Source: an uncultured Prevotellaceae bacterium (GTDB taxonomy: Bacteria > Bacteroidota > Bacteroidia > Bacteroidales > Muribaculaceae). From it: a stretch of DNA of 64,000 nucleotides. Every line of letters starts with the position of its first letter. Within the stretch, counting starts at the first letter, position 1. The position numbers were made by a program, and so were the translations under genes. Positions 9,643-17,985 of the stretch are shown piece by piece. Under the pieces are notes generated by a model that had not been told where the DNA came from, did not search any database, and saw only the letters and a program-made list of their open reading frames with translations. The stretch spans positions 58,569 to 122,568 of the forward strand of contig ONKF01000011.1 of the NCBI GenBank assembly GCA_900318335.1. The letters are read 5' to 3'.

Positions 9643-10716
9643 CTATAGTTTAATGTTCTTCAATCGATTGTAGTGACACGTCATCATCAAGTCGCCATTT
9701 CCGTCACGCATGTGAAAACCATTGCCCTGGCAATAGCGGAAAACCTCGCAATCCTTGCACTCGCCACGTTTCATCCAGTCGTGGTTGCGGAACTGCTCGA
9801 AGCGGTTCTCCCACACATCCCAGAAACTGTCACGGTAGATGTTGCCCTGGCTATAATCACTGCGTATGCTCAGACAACCCGAAATAGCTCCATTGGCGCG
9901 AACGCTTGCCACGGTAAGCCCCGCCTGGCAGTAGAAGAAATAATCGCGGACAAGTCCTTCGTATGCGCCCAGATATCCGTCGCAGGCGTAACTGATGTCG
10001 ATTTTTCCCTCGCAGCGTGTGGTGACAATGAAGTTGAGCAACTCGCGGAATTGTTCATCGGTGAGCAGCAGGCTCTTGTCTCGGGCGGCGCGCCCCATCG
10101 GGTCGATGATGAAGCAGCGCCACCGTGTGACCCCAGCCTCGATGAGCAGTTTCTTTATCTCATTCATCCGGGGCAGGTTGCGGCCGTTCACACAGGTGAT
10201 CACATCCCAAGTGAGATCTGGGATTATCTGCACAGCCTCAATTGCGCGCATCGCGGCATCAAAGCTGGCTGAGGAATTCCTGAGCCAATTGTGCTCTTCG
10301 CGCATGCCGTCCACGTCAATGGACAGGGAGGTGATGCCGGCTTGGGCCATCTCGCGGGCGACAGAGTGATCCAGTTTAAGGCCATTGGTGACAAGCCCCC
10401 ACATGAATCCTCGTTCACGTATGGCCCTGCCGCAGTCCATCAGGTCGGGACGGACCAGCGGTTCCCCGCCCACCGTTTCCACCATCACTTGTGAGGGATC
10501 ACAGTGCGCTGCCACTTCGTCCAGAACAGGCAGGAAGTCAGCCAGGGGCATGTCGGGCACCATTGATTCCTTGAGACAGTCACTGCCGCAATGCCGGCAC
10601 GACATATTGCAGCGCAAGGTGCATTCCCAAAACAGTTCCCGCAAAGGGTGCTCACGCCTCAGTAGCTCCACATAGTCGTGAGTCATCTCTAATTGTTGCA
10701 GTTGATGCGCGTTCAT
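9643..10716 (-). CDS. Radical SAM/SPASM enzyme of the rSAM-lipoprotein (TIGR04133-like) type
   Basis: 357 residues. The 4Fe-4S motif CNMSCRHC (Cys36, Cys40, Cys43) is preceded by HPLRELFWECTLR and followed by GSDC and VPDMPLADF, a signature I associate with the Bacteroidales radical SAM enzymes of the rSAM/lipoprotein system. GGEPLVRPDL is the SAM-binding GGE motif. The C-terminal half has SPASM cysteines (FFYCQAGL, AISGCLS, ECKDCEVFRYCQGN, MMTCHY) for auxiliary clusters. SPASM enzymes modify peptides or proteins post-translationally (thioether, C-C links, oxidations). The natural candidate substrate is the small protein encoded just downstream. No transporter or leader protease gene is nearby. 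Confidence 0.88.
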   Translation of the reverse strand: MNAHQLQQLEMTHDYVELLRREHPLRELFWECTLRCNMSCRHCGSDCLKESMVPDMPLADFLPVLDEVAAHCDPSQVMVETVGGEPLVRPDLMDCGRAIRERGFMWGLVTNGLKLDHSVAREMAQAGITSLSIDVDGMREEHNWLRNSSASFDAAMRAIEAVQIIPDLTWDVITCVNGRNLPRMNEIKKLLIEAGVTRWRCFIIDPMGRAARDKSLLLTDEQFRELLNFIVTTRCEGKIDISYACDGYLGAYEGLVRDYFFYCQAGLTVASVRANGAISGCLSIRSDYSQGNIYRDSFWDVWENRFEQFRNHDWMKRGECKDCEVFRYCQGNGFHMRDGNGDLMMTCHYNRLKNIKL

Positions 10717-10877
10717 GATGGATATTGATGATTATCAAACACTTGGTGCCAATAAGAATAGTTACTTCAGATTACCATACGTAAACACATACGCAAATAT
10801 CGCCAAAAATCTTAACCTAACCAAACTTTCCCCAACAAAAACTCATCCAACCAAACCCTCACCCTCAATACCGATTC

Positions 10878-11549
10878 TCATTCCTGGAAACCGGTTTTCA
10901 GTATTTTCCCGACTTTAGCATATTCCCGTTCAACACCAGCCAATAAATCGGTCTTAAGGATGATATTATTGCCACGGCTCATTGCCATCATTGAATAGTA
11001 CTGAACCACATTCACGATAGACCCTCCTGATAACTCAAATAATTCCGCTACTTCGTCCAGGTTTAGACTGTCTTCCAGCACACTGTGTTTAGAAAAAGCC
11101 CCCTTCCATAGTCTGGCGCGTTCTTCGGAATTGGGCAAGTTAAAGGGTACCATAATCTGAAATCTTCTTGCGAAGGCTTCATCGATGTTGGATTTCAGAT
11201 TTGTTGACAAGATGACAAGGCCGCGGTAATCCTCGACCCGCTGCAATAGGTAAGCCACTTCCTGATTAGCGTACCTGTCATGTGAGTCCTTGATATTGGT
11301 GCGCTTTCCGAATAGAGCATCGGCCTCATCAAAGAAGAGAATCCAGTCCTTGTTCTCGGCCATGTCAAATACCTTTGACAGGTTCTTTTCGGTCTCTCCA
11401 ATGTATTTTGACACCACCATCGACATGTCGATGCTGAATACGGGCTTTTCGAGTTCTTCTCCCAACAGCTTGACAGTGAATGTCTTTCCAGTGCCAGGTG
11501 CTCCAATAAAGCAAACGAGTAACCATCTGATAATCTGATGGTTACTCAT
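10878..11549 (-). pseudogene. Truncated AAA+ ATPase fragment next to tmRNA
   Basis: The frame encodes an AAA+ core: Walker A GAPGTGKT, Walker B ILFFDEADALFGKR, the family signature DRYANQEVAYLLQRVEDY, sensor 1 LVILSTN and an arginine finger region DEAFARRF. This wording is typical of AAA proteins of contractile-injection-type loci in Bacteroidetes. Those proteins normally have some 200 or more residues before Walker A; here Walker A lies at about residue 16. The first ten or so codons are simply a reading of the hairpin (11517-11547) behind tmRNA. So the 5' part has been lost and the start is fortuitous. No other injection-system gene is present. Expression is doubtful. Confidence 0.7.
11517..11547 (-). 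terminator. Hairpin downstream of tmRNA
   Basis: GAGTAACCATC (11517-11527) and GATGGTTACTC (11537-11547) form a perfect 11-bp stem with a 9-base loop, 8 bases past the tmRNA 3' end. The T-run behind it (GTTTGCTTTATT) is weak. Most likely the ssrA terminator. Confidence 0.6.
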
Positions 11550-11555
11550 AATCTG

Positions 11556-11952
11556 TGGAGCTGGAGGGGTTTGAACCCTCGTCCAAACGTGGAACTAGTA
11601 AGGTTTCTACATGCTTAGTCTCGGCTTGGTTTTCGACCGATGGCAGGTCCGGGACGACCAACCAGCGGCTTATCCTCTAAATTTCGGACGCGACCCGAGG
11701 CTTGCCTTGTCCTATCGCCGATATTCCTGCACCACCAGTTCAACCCGCCTCGGCGCGAGGGCAGTTGGGTGATGTCTCGTCACTGCCCCTTGGGCAGCGA
11801 TAAAGCCGAACTTACTGTGCTTCGGTTAGGCAGCGAGAGCGTAATTGTTTTCGCCATTTAATTGAGTCAATGACTGAGATTTAAGAGCATAGCCATTATC
11901 GCTCTGCATGCTTGCTTACCACCTCTACACGCTGTCAAAGCCAGTCAGCCCC
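11556..11952 (-). ncRNA. ssrA: Transfer-messenger RNA (tmRNA)
   Basis: About 397 nt. The 5' end GGGGCUGA...CUGGCUUUGACAG and 3' end ...CCAGCUCCA form the tRNA-like acceptor stem (GGGGCUG with CAGCUCC). The T-arm is seen as GGGTTCAAACCC. The tag frame reads GENNYALAA then TAA at 11826-11855, the tag expected for Bacteroides relatives. It rescues stalled ribosomes and marks the unfinished protein for proteolysis. CCA is not encoded (ACA follows), so it is added after processing. Confidence 0.95.
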
Positions 11953-11980
11953 AATAGTATGTATCCGTGTAAACGGCCTG

Positions 11981-12010
11981 CAAAGGTACTACAATTTTTG
12001 TGCCAAACAA
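11981..12010 (-). promoter_or_regulatory. Promoter of ssrA
   Basis: Minus strand TTG (12008-12010), 19 bases, TACCTTTG (11981-11988), matching the Bacteroidetes consensus. It lies about 29 bases upstream of the mature tmRNA 5' end, leaving room for a leader removed by RNase P. Confidence 0.6.
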
Positions 12011-12043
12011 GTGTTGTTGAACGATTTTTTTTTTGAAAAAACT

Positions 12044-12667
12044 TTATTCTTGCTCCACGAGCTCGTGGTAATAGGGGGATTCCTGGGGCACGAAACGGCC
12101 TTCCTTGAGGTAGCTGTAGATGCGCAGGCAGGCCCATGCGTCGATGGCTGCGTAGCGTTTCTGGGCATCGGTGAGTTGGGGGGCTTCCCAGTTGGACAGT
12201 TGTTGCCCCTTGCTGATTTTCTGCTGGAACAGGATGGCGTATATCTTCTGCAGGCTCATGTCGCTGATGTCAAACTGCTTGACCATCTCCTGCAGCTCGA
12301 TGAATCCCGCGGGATGAGCGTCACAGACTCGTGCCAACTGATGGAAATCGTCGCTGGTCGATAGACCCACCTTGACGACGCTTTTGTCCTCGAGGAATTC
12401 CTTGAGTGGGGCGGGGATGCCGGTGTGGTTTAGGCGGATAAGGAAAGCGTCACTCTCGGTAGACAGTTGCAGCAGGGCGACTTTGTGTCGCTCGCCGCGC
12501 TTGAACGATGGCCGCGTCTCGGTGTCAAACCCGACAATGGGTGCCGAGCGCAGTGCCATGACGGCGCTATTGATCTGTGAGGCGGCATAGATGGTGTGGA
12601 TGCGTCCCGGGAACGAGACGACGGGCATCTGATTGATGGCTTGCTTGTCTATCGATACAACGTACAT
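12044..12667 (-). CDS. 3'-5' exonuclease, DEDDy type (RNase D/WRN-like)
   Basis: 207 residues. ExoI motif VGFDTETRPSF, ExoII around KVGLSTSDDFHQL and ExoIII YAAIDAWACLRIY give the DEDDy acidic set of the DnaQ-fold exonucleases. It is a single-domain protein like the short Bacteroidetes homologues of the Werner exonuclease, without HRDC or helicase parts. It should trim 3' ends of nucleic acid; whether DNA or RNA is not clear. A TACCTTTG box on the minus strand (12675-12682) just upstream is a likely promoter element. Confidence 0.9.
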   Translation of the reverse strand: MYVVSIDKQAINQMPVVSFPGRIHTIYAASQINSAVMALRSAPIVGFDTETRPSFKRGERHKVALLQLSTESDAFLIRLNHTGIPAPLKEFLEDKSVVKVGLSTSDDFHQLARVCDAHPAGFIELQEMVKQFDISDMSLQKIYAILFQQKISKGQQLSNWEAPQLTDAQKRYAAIDAWACLRIYSYLKEGRFVPQESPYYHELVEQE

Positions 12668-12752
12668 AATGAGTGCAAAGGTACAGCTTTTTTTCGGATG
12701 TCATGCCAGGAATGACTGATTTTGGTCATTGATTCTTGATTAATAGGCGTGG

Positions 12753-14966
12753 TCATAGGCGGGACACTTGTTTCACTCCCTTGACATTGAGAATCTTCTT
12801 GGTGAGGTCGTCGAGCATGTCGATGTGGCTGATGTTGACTGAGATATACCCTTCAAATAGCCCCCCCTCGGCCTGGATCGAGATGCTGCGCAGCAGGCAG
12901 TTGTCGGTCTTGTTGATGAGCGATGTGATCGACGAGACAATGCCCAGGTCGTCCTTGCCCAGCACGTGCAGGGTGACGACAAACTGGCTGCCGGCCTTGC
13001 CTGTCCAGCGGGTGCGGATGATGCGGTAGGGGTAGCGTTCCTTGAGGTGGTGCAGGTTCTTGCAGTCGGTGCGGTGTATCTTGATGGCGCCGTCGCTGGC
13101 AATGAATCCCTCCACGCGGTCACCAAAGATGGGGTTGCAGCACTTGGACAGCTTATAGTTGACGCCTTTCACTCCCTCGCCGATGACGAGGATGTCGTCG
13201 TTGTATTTCTCCTTGTGGTCGGTGGGCTGTTGCAGGACAAATTCCTCGGCTGTTCCTCGTGCCGCGGTGCCCTCATTCTGCTTGGCTACGATGCCCTCAT
13301 ATTGCTCGACAACGGTGTTCACATCGATTTCTCCCTCCTGAATGGCGGCATAGAACTCGATGGTGGTCTTGTAGCCCATCTTCTTGATCACGCGGGCCAG
13401 CAGAGCGTCGTCGGATTCGATCTTGCGGTTCTTGAACCGGCGTTGCAGCGTCTCTCGGGCCAGTTGGGCCTGCCCCCGGCGCCGTTCGTTGATGGCATTC
13501 TTGATCTTGTTGCGGGCGCGGCTGGTGACGGCGATGTTGAGCCAGTCGAGGCGTGGGTACTGGGTCGAGGAGGTGATGATCTCGACGGTGTCGCCGCTCC
13601 TGAGGCGGTAATTGATTTTCTGGTTCTTGCCATCGACCTTGCCGCCCATGCAGGTGCTGCCCACGCGGGAATGGATGTGGTAGGCAAAGTCGAGCAGAGT
13701 GGCACCCTGGGGCAAGCGGAACAGGTCCCCCTTGGGCGTGAACACAAACACCTCGTTGTTATACAGGTTGGTGTCCATGTCGCGCATCAGGTTCATCTGC
13801 CCCTCCTGGCCACTGGCCTCGAGCATCTTGCGCACCTCGTTCATCCACTTGTCCACGTCACCCTCGCTCTTGATGCCCTTGTAGCGCCAGTGTGCAGCCA
13901 CACCTCGCTCGGCTGTCTCGTCCATGCGTCGGGTGCGTATCTGCACTTCAACCCACTTGTCGCCGGGGCCATAGACGGTAATGTGCAACGATTCATAACC
14001 GTTGCTCTTGGGGATGGTGATCCAGTCCTTGAAACGTGATGTGTTGGCCCTGTAGATGTCGGTGACGATAGAGTAGGCGAGCCAGCACGCTCGTTTCTCA
14101 TCCTTGAGCGGCACGTCCAGGATGATGCGTATGGCGAACAGGTCGTAGATGCCCTCCAGGTCAACGCCCTGCTTCTTCATCTTCTGCCAGATGCTGTTGA
14201 TGGACTTTGTGCGGCCCTTCAGCTCAAACTTGAGCCCCTCATGCTTGAGTTGTTCATCGATGGGCTTGATGAATTCCTGAACATACAGGTCCCGGGCCTG
14301 CTTGGTCTCGTTCAGGCGCTCGGCAATTTGGCTGAAGGTCTTGCGGTCCAGATACTTGAGTGAAGTGTCCTCCAGCTCGGTCTTGATGGCATACAGGCCT
14401 AACTTGTGGGCCAATGGAGCATACAGGTAGCGTGATTCACTGGCTATATCGTGGACAAACTTCTCATTGGGATGGTGGTTGATGGCACGCATCAGCGCCA
14501 ATCGGTCCACGGTCATGATGAGGATGACACGCACGTCCTCGGCAAACGTGAGCAGCAGTTTGTGGAAGTTCTCGTTCTCGACGGCCGCCTGCTTCTTGTA
14601 CAGCGGGGCCACGTGCAGCAACCCGTGTACCACTCGGGCTATATTCTCGTCAAACAGCGACTTGATCCGGTCAGTATCCAGATAATCGCCGCGGCACAAG
14701 TTATAGATCATTGTGGCAATGACCATCGTGCGGTCGGGGGCGATGCTGTCACACAGCGTGAGTGCGGTGCGCAGGTGCCTCACGACCGGGTTGAGTCCAT
14801 ATCGGTCGCGCTTAAAGATGCCCGCTTCTGTAATGCCCCGCTCAATTAGGCTGTGCACGGTGTTGATGTCCTTGCACGTGAGTTGGTTGCCCAGCCTGTC
14901 ATTCAGTTCCTTGACAAGTTGGGGCACCAGTTTGCGTTCCTCGGTTGTGAAGTATTCTTGTGTCAT
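12753..14966 (-). CDS. relA: RelA/SpoT-type (p)ppGpp synthetase with degenerate hydrolase domain
   Basis: 737 residues with the full long-Rel layout: N-terminal HD region, synthetase (about residues 240-350), TGS (FVFTPKGDLFRLPQGATLLD), helical and zinc-finger-like part (SKCCNPIFGD, IHRTDCKNL) and C-terminal ACT (FVVTLHVLGKDDLGIVSSI). The synthetase keeps GRTKSINSIWQKM, DLFAIRII, NGYESLH and EVQIRT, so it should make ppGpp from GTP or GDP and ATP. In the HD part the expected HDxxED is YNLCRGD and the later LADRLHNMR is TVDRLALMR, so ppGpp hydrolysis is very unlikely. It probably acts as the ribosome-linked stringent-response synthetase, with another Rel/SpoT elsewhere for hydrolysis. Confidence 0.93.
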   Translation of the reverse strand: MTQEYFTTEERKLVPQLVKELNDRLGNQLTCKDINTVHSLIERGITEAGIFKRDRYGLNPVVRHLRTALTLCDSIAPDRTMVIATMIYNLCRGDYLDTDRIKSLFDENIARVVHGLLHVAPLYKKQAAVENENFHKLLLTFAEDVRVILIMTVDRLALMRAINHHPNEKFVHDIASESRYLYAPLAHKLGLYAIKTELEDTSLKYLDRKTFSQIAERLNETKQARDLYVQEFIKPIDEQLKHEGLKFELKGRTKSINSIWQKMKKQGVDLEGIYDLFAIRIILDVPLKDEKRACWLAYSIVTDIYRANTSRFKDWITIPKSNGYESLHITVYGPGDKWVEVQIRTRRMDETAERGVAAHWRYKGIKSEGDVDKWMNEVRKMLEASGQEGQMNLMRDMDTNLYNNEVFVFTPKGDLFRLPQGATLLDFAYHIHSRVGSTCMGGKVDGKNQKINYRLRSGDTVEIITSSTQYPRLDWLNIAVTSRARNKIKNAINERRRGQAQLARETLQRRFKNRKIESDDALLARVIKKMGYKTTIEFYAAIQEGEIDVNTVVEQYEGIVAKQNEGTAARGTAEEFVLQQPTDHKEKYNDDILVIGEGVKGVNYKLSKCCNPIFGDRVEGFIASDGAIKIHRTDCKNLHHLKERYPYRIIRTRWTGKAGSQFVVTLHVLGKDDLGIVSSITSLINKTDNCLLRSISIQAEGGLFEGYISVNISHIDMLDDLTKKILNVKGVKQVSRL

Positions 14967-15093
14967 TCTCCGACGGTCGTTGAGGGCTTTTTTTGAAAAA
15001 TATCACGCAAATTTAGCCTTTTTATGTCAATTTGCTTGCAGGAACATCTGTAAAAATGTAATTTTGGGAAAAATTTTTAAAACCGGTTTTATC

Positions 15094-16617
15094 ATGTTTA
15101 ACGAGAAAGATCTACAACTCATGGCTGCCAAGGGGATTACCCTGCCGGTCATTGAGGCTCAGCTCAAGCGTTTTGAGACAGGTTTCCCCTGGCTCCGCCT
15201 TGAGGCAGTGGCTACAGTGGGCCATGGCATCACCCGCTTGGATGCCAAGCAGCAGACACAGTGCATTAAGCTATGGAAGGAGTTCCAGGCTGGGGGCGCC
15301 TCAATTGAGAAGTTCCAGCCTGCCTCGGGTGCGGCAAGCCGCATGTTCAAGAATCTGTTTGCCTTCATCAACGAGGGAAAAGCTGCTCCCGAAACCGATT
15401 TCGAGAAGCAGTTCTTTGAGAATGTGACACAATTCGCGTTCTTCCCCCAGTTGAACAAGACTTGTGTGAATCTGTATCAGAACAATGTGAACGAACTCAT
15501 GGAGGCAGGCCGTTATGCCGATGTCCTCAAGGCCCTCTTGCTGGCCGATGGAATGAACTACGGCTCCCTGCCTAAGGGCTTGCTGCGTTTCCACCGCGCT
15601 GCTGCCGGAACTGTCCACACGCCGCTGGAGGAGCACCTCGAGGAAGGCGCACAGTATGCCGCCGACAGTCAACGCCGTGTCCGCATCCACTTCACCGTTT
15701 CACCCGAGCACCGCACCGGGTTTGAGAAGCTCATCAAGGCCAAGGTGCCCCTGATGGAGAAAGTGTGGGGCGTCAAGTATGACATCACTCTGAGCGAGCA
15801 GAAGGCTTCGACCGACACCATCGCAGTCAATATGGACAACACGCCCTATCGCGATGCTGGCGGTAACCTCCTGTTCCGTCCTGCTGGCCATGGGGCATTG
15901 CTCGAGAACCTCAACGAGCGCGATGCCGATGTCGTGTTCATCAAGAACGTTGACAATGTGGTGCCCCTGCGCCTGCGCAGCGTCGGCACCCGCTACAAGA
16001 AGGTTATCGGAGGCTACCTCGTGATGGTTCAGCACCAGCTCAAGAAATACCTCGAGATGCTTGACAATGGCAAGGTCAAGGGCAGCGACCTCAAGGCCAT
16101 GCTGCGCTATGCCCGCCAGACGTTGTGCATCAACGACGCAAACACCGATGGTATGGACGATTCCGCCCTCGCCACCTGGCTGCATGACAAGTTCAACAGG
16201 CCCATCCGCGTGTGTGGTGTTGTGCCCAACGAGGGTGAACCCGGCGGTGGCCCATATCTTGCCTACAATGCCGATGGCTCGTCATCGCCCCAGATTCTCG
16301 AATCAGCCCAAATCAATCCCGAAGACCCCGCTGCCGTCGAGATGATGAAATCAGGCACCCATTTCAACCCCGTTGATCTCGTGTGCTACATCAAGGACTA
16401 CAAGGGCATCAAGTTCGACCTGCGCAAGTTTGTTGATCCCGAGACAGGCTTCATCAGCATCAAGAGTAAGGACGGTGTGGACATCAAGGCGCTCGAGTTG
16501 CCGGGCTTGTGGAACGGCTCGATGAGTGACTGGAACACCATCTTTGTCGAGGTGCCCATCGACACGTTCAACCCCGTCAAGACCGTCAACGACTTGCTGC
16601 GCCGGGCCCATCAGTAA
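15094..16617 (+). CDS. DUF4301 family protein
   Basis: 507 residues from ATG 15094 (MFNEKDLQLMAAKGI); a much longer in-frame extension overlaps the rel gene on the other strand and is not credible. The sequence matches my memory of DUF4301, a Bacteroidetes family of about 500 residues with conserved TVGHGITRL, QPASGAASRMFK, LLADGMNYGSLPKGLL and a nucleotide- or sugar-phosphate-transferase-like glycine-rich start. It has no signal peptide or membrane span, so it is cytosolic. Its biochemical function is not known to me. The thioredoxin-like gene follows after 6 bases, suggesting an operon. Confidence 0.88.
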   Translation: MFNEKDLQLMAAKGITLPVIEAQLKRFETGFPWLRLEAVATVGHGITRLDAKQQTQCIKLWKEFQAGGASIEKFQPASGAASRMFKNLFAFINEGKAAPETDFEKQFFENVTQFAFFPQLNKTCVNLYQNNVNELMEAGRYADVLKALLLADGMNYGSLPKGLLRFHRAAAGTVHTPLEEHLEEGAQYAADSQRRVRIHFTVSPEHRTGFEKLIKAKVPLMEKVWGVKYDITLSEQKASTDTIAVNMDNTPYRDAGGNLLFRPAGHGALLENLNERDADVVFIKNVDNVVPLRLRSVGTRYKKVIGGYLVMVQHQLKKYLEMLDNGKVKGSDLKAMLRYARQTLCINDANTDGMDDSALATWLHDKFNRPIRVCGVVPNEGEPGGGPYLAYNADGSSSPQILESAQINPEDPAAVEMMKSGTHFNPVDLVCYIKDYKGIKFDLRKFVDPETGFISIKSKDGVDIKALELPGLWNGSMSDWNTIFVEVPIDTFNPVKTVNDLLRRAHQ

Positions 16618-16623
16618 TCCGTT

Positions 16624-17079
16624 ATGAAGAAAATATGGTCTTTATTGCTCCTGGCGCTGGCAGCGCTCACTGCCGGCGCCCAGGGGTATGACGAGCCTGA
16701 TGCTGAACTGTTGCTGGACACGGTCTATACCGTTCACTACATGACACAGGAGCAGTTCCACGAGGTCATTGCCGACTGGAGCGCCCGCGACTGGGTCATG
16801 AAGAATGATCGCCCGGTGGTGGTCGATTTCTATGCCGACTGGTGCAAGCCCTGCAGGCGCCTGCAGCCCATCCTGCGTAATCTGGCCCATCATTACCAGG
16901 GCGCGGTCGATTTCTACCGCATCGACATCGAGAAAAACCCCGAAATCGCCAACGTGTTCCAGATCCGCAGCATCCCCTTGCTGCTCATCTGCCCCCTCGA
17001 GGGTGAGCCTAAGGAGGTCGTCGGGCTCTATTCCGAGCAGGAATTCCTCCGCGTGATCAACTTGGCTATCGGCCGTTAA
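16624..17079 (+). CDS. Secreted thioredoxin-like protein
   Basis: 151 residues. A signal peptide (MKKIWSLLLLALAALTAGAQ) leads into a thioredoxin fold with active site FYADWCKPCRRL and cis-proline segment RSIPLLL. WCKPC rather than WCGPC is a common variant in Bacteroidetes periplasmic thioredoxins. It should reduce or exchange disulfides in the periplasm. It is 6 bases behind the DUF4301 gene. Confidence 0.9.
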   Translation: MKKIWSLLLLALAALTAGAQGYDEPDAELLLDTVYTVHYMTQEQFHEVIADWSARDWVMKNDRPVVVDFYADWCKPCRRLQPILRNLAHHYQGAVDFYRIDIEKNPEIANVFQIRSIPLLLICPLEGEPKEVVGLYSEQEFLRVINLAIGR

Positions 17080-17169
17080 ATATACAATATTATATTTTGT
17101 TGTCAAACCATTGATAATCAGCGAGATTTGCAGAATTAGCGAATTTCGCTTCAAAAATATTGCAAACCA

Positions 17170-17204
17170 TTTGATTGCCAATTCAAAAGTTTTTTGTAAC
17201 TTTG
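17170..17204 (+). promoter_or_regulatory. Likely promoter of rpsF-rpsR-rplI
   Basis: TAACTTTG at 17197-17204 is a perfect -7 box 50 bases before rpsF. The nearest TTTG (17170-17173) is 23 bases away, slightly beyond the usual 19-21, so the upstream element is less certain. Confidence 0.5.
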
Positions 17205-17253
17205 CCCCGCTTTTTAGCGAAACAATTATTAATTAACTTATTTTTAACGATTT

Positions 17254-17623
17254 ATGAACAAGTACGAAACCGTTTTCATTTTGACTCCCGTTTTGTCTGA
17301 TGATCAGATGAAGGAAACGGTAGAAAAGTTCAATCGCATATCCCATCGAGAACAAGAACACTGGTTTTTACACCCTGATTGAGTTTGAGGGCGACCCCAC
17401 CATCGTGAACAAGCTGGAAACCGCTTACCGCCGCGATGAGAAGGTGATCCGTTTCCTCACTTTCCGTCTTGACAAGTACGCTGCAGAGTACGCTGTTAAG
17501 CGTCGCGCTGTGCGCAAGGCTAAGCAGGAAGAACGCGCCGCTCAGGAGGCTGCACAGGTTGAGGCAACTCCCGTAGTGGAGGAGGCTCCCAAGGCCGAGG
17601 ATGCTCCCGTTGCCGAGGCATGA
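17254..17623 (+). pseudogene. rpsF: 30S ribosomal protein S6, frame-shifted by an internal deletion
   Basis: The first frame from ATG 17254 reads [20 protein letters not shown]...EKFN like normal S6, then leaves frame and stops at 17380-17382 after 42 residues. The second frame picks up [20 protein letters not shown] from about 17332 and continues to the stop at 17623 with [12 protein letters not shown] and a Glu/Ala-rich tail. Compared with S6 of relatives, roughly 21 residues (the second strand and GLKKL part) are gone: about 62 bases missing, which also shifts the frame. S6 binds 16S rRNA with S18, whose gene follows. Genuine loss is unlikely for a ribosomal gene leading an operon; an assembly error is more likely. 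Confidence 0.85.
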
Positions 17624-17666
17624 GAAAAACCAATTGAAGTAAAACTTAATTAAGGAAGTAAAAACA

Positions 17667-17954
17667 ATGGCACAAGAACAAATGAGGCCCAACAACCAGG
17701 GCGAAATCCGTTATCTGACTCCGCTGTCAGTTGACACCCGCAAGAAGAAATACTGCCGTTTCAAACGCAGCGGTATCAAGTACATCGACTACAAGGATCC
17801 CGAATTCTTGAAGAAGTTCCTCAACGAGCAAGGCAAAATCCTGCCCCGCCGCATCACCGGTACTTCGCTGAAGTTCCAGCGCCGCGTGGCCAAGGCCGTT
17901 AAGCGTGCCCGTCATCTGGCATTGCTGCCCTATGTGACCGACTTGATGAAATAA
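17667..17954 (+). CDS. rpsR: 30S ribosomal protein S18
   Basis: 95 residues. The core [39 protein letters not shown] and [12 protein letters not shown] is standard S18. S18 pairs with S6 on the small subunit platform. Order rpsF-rpsR-rplI is the usual bacterial one. Length is normal and the gene is intact. Confidence 0.98.
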   Translation: MAQEQMRPNNQGEIRYLTPLSVDTRKKKYCRFKRSGIKYIDYKDPEFLKKFLNEQGKILPRRITGTSLKFQRRVAKAVKRARHLALLPYVTDLMK

Positions 17955-17985
17955 ACAACACGATTACACAAAGGAGGAAACAATT

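Noticed and set aside
14713-15093. N-terminal extension of the DUF4301 gene
   Set aside because: It overlaps the rel gene antisense and its sequence is low quality; ATG 15094 fits the family start.
17330-17345. Programmed frameshift in rpsF
   Set aside because: About 20 conserved residues are absent from every frame, so a frameshift alone could not restore S6.
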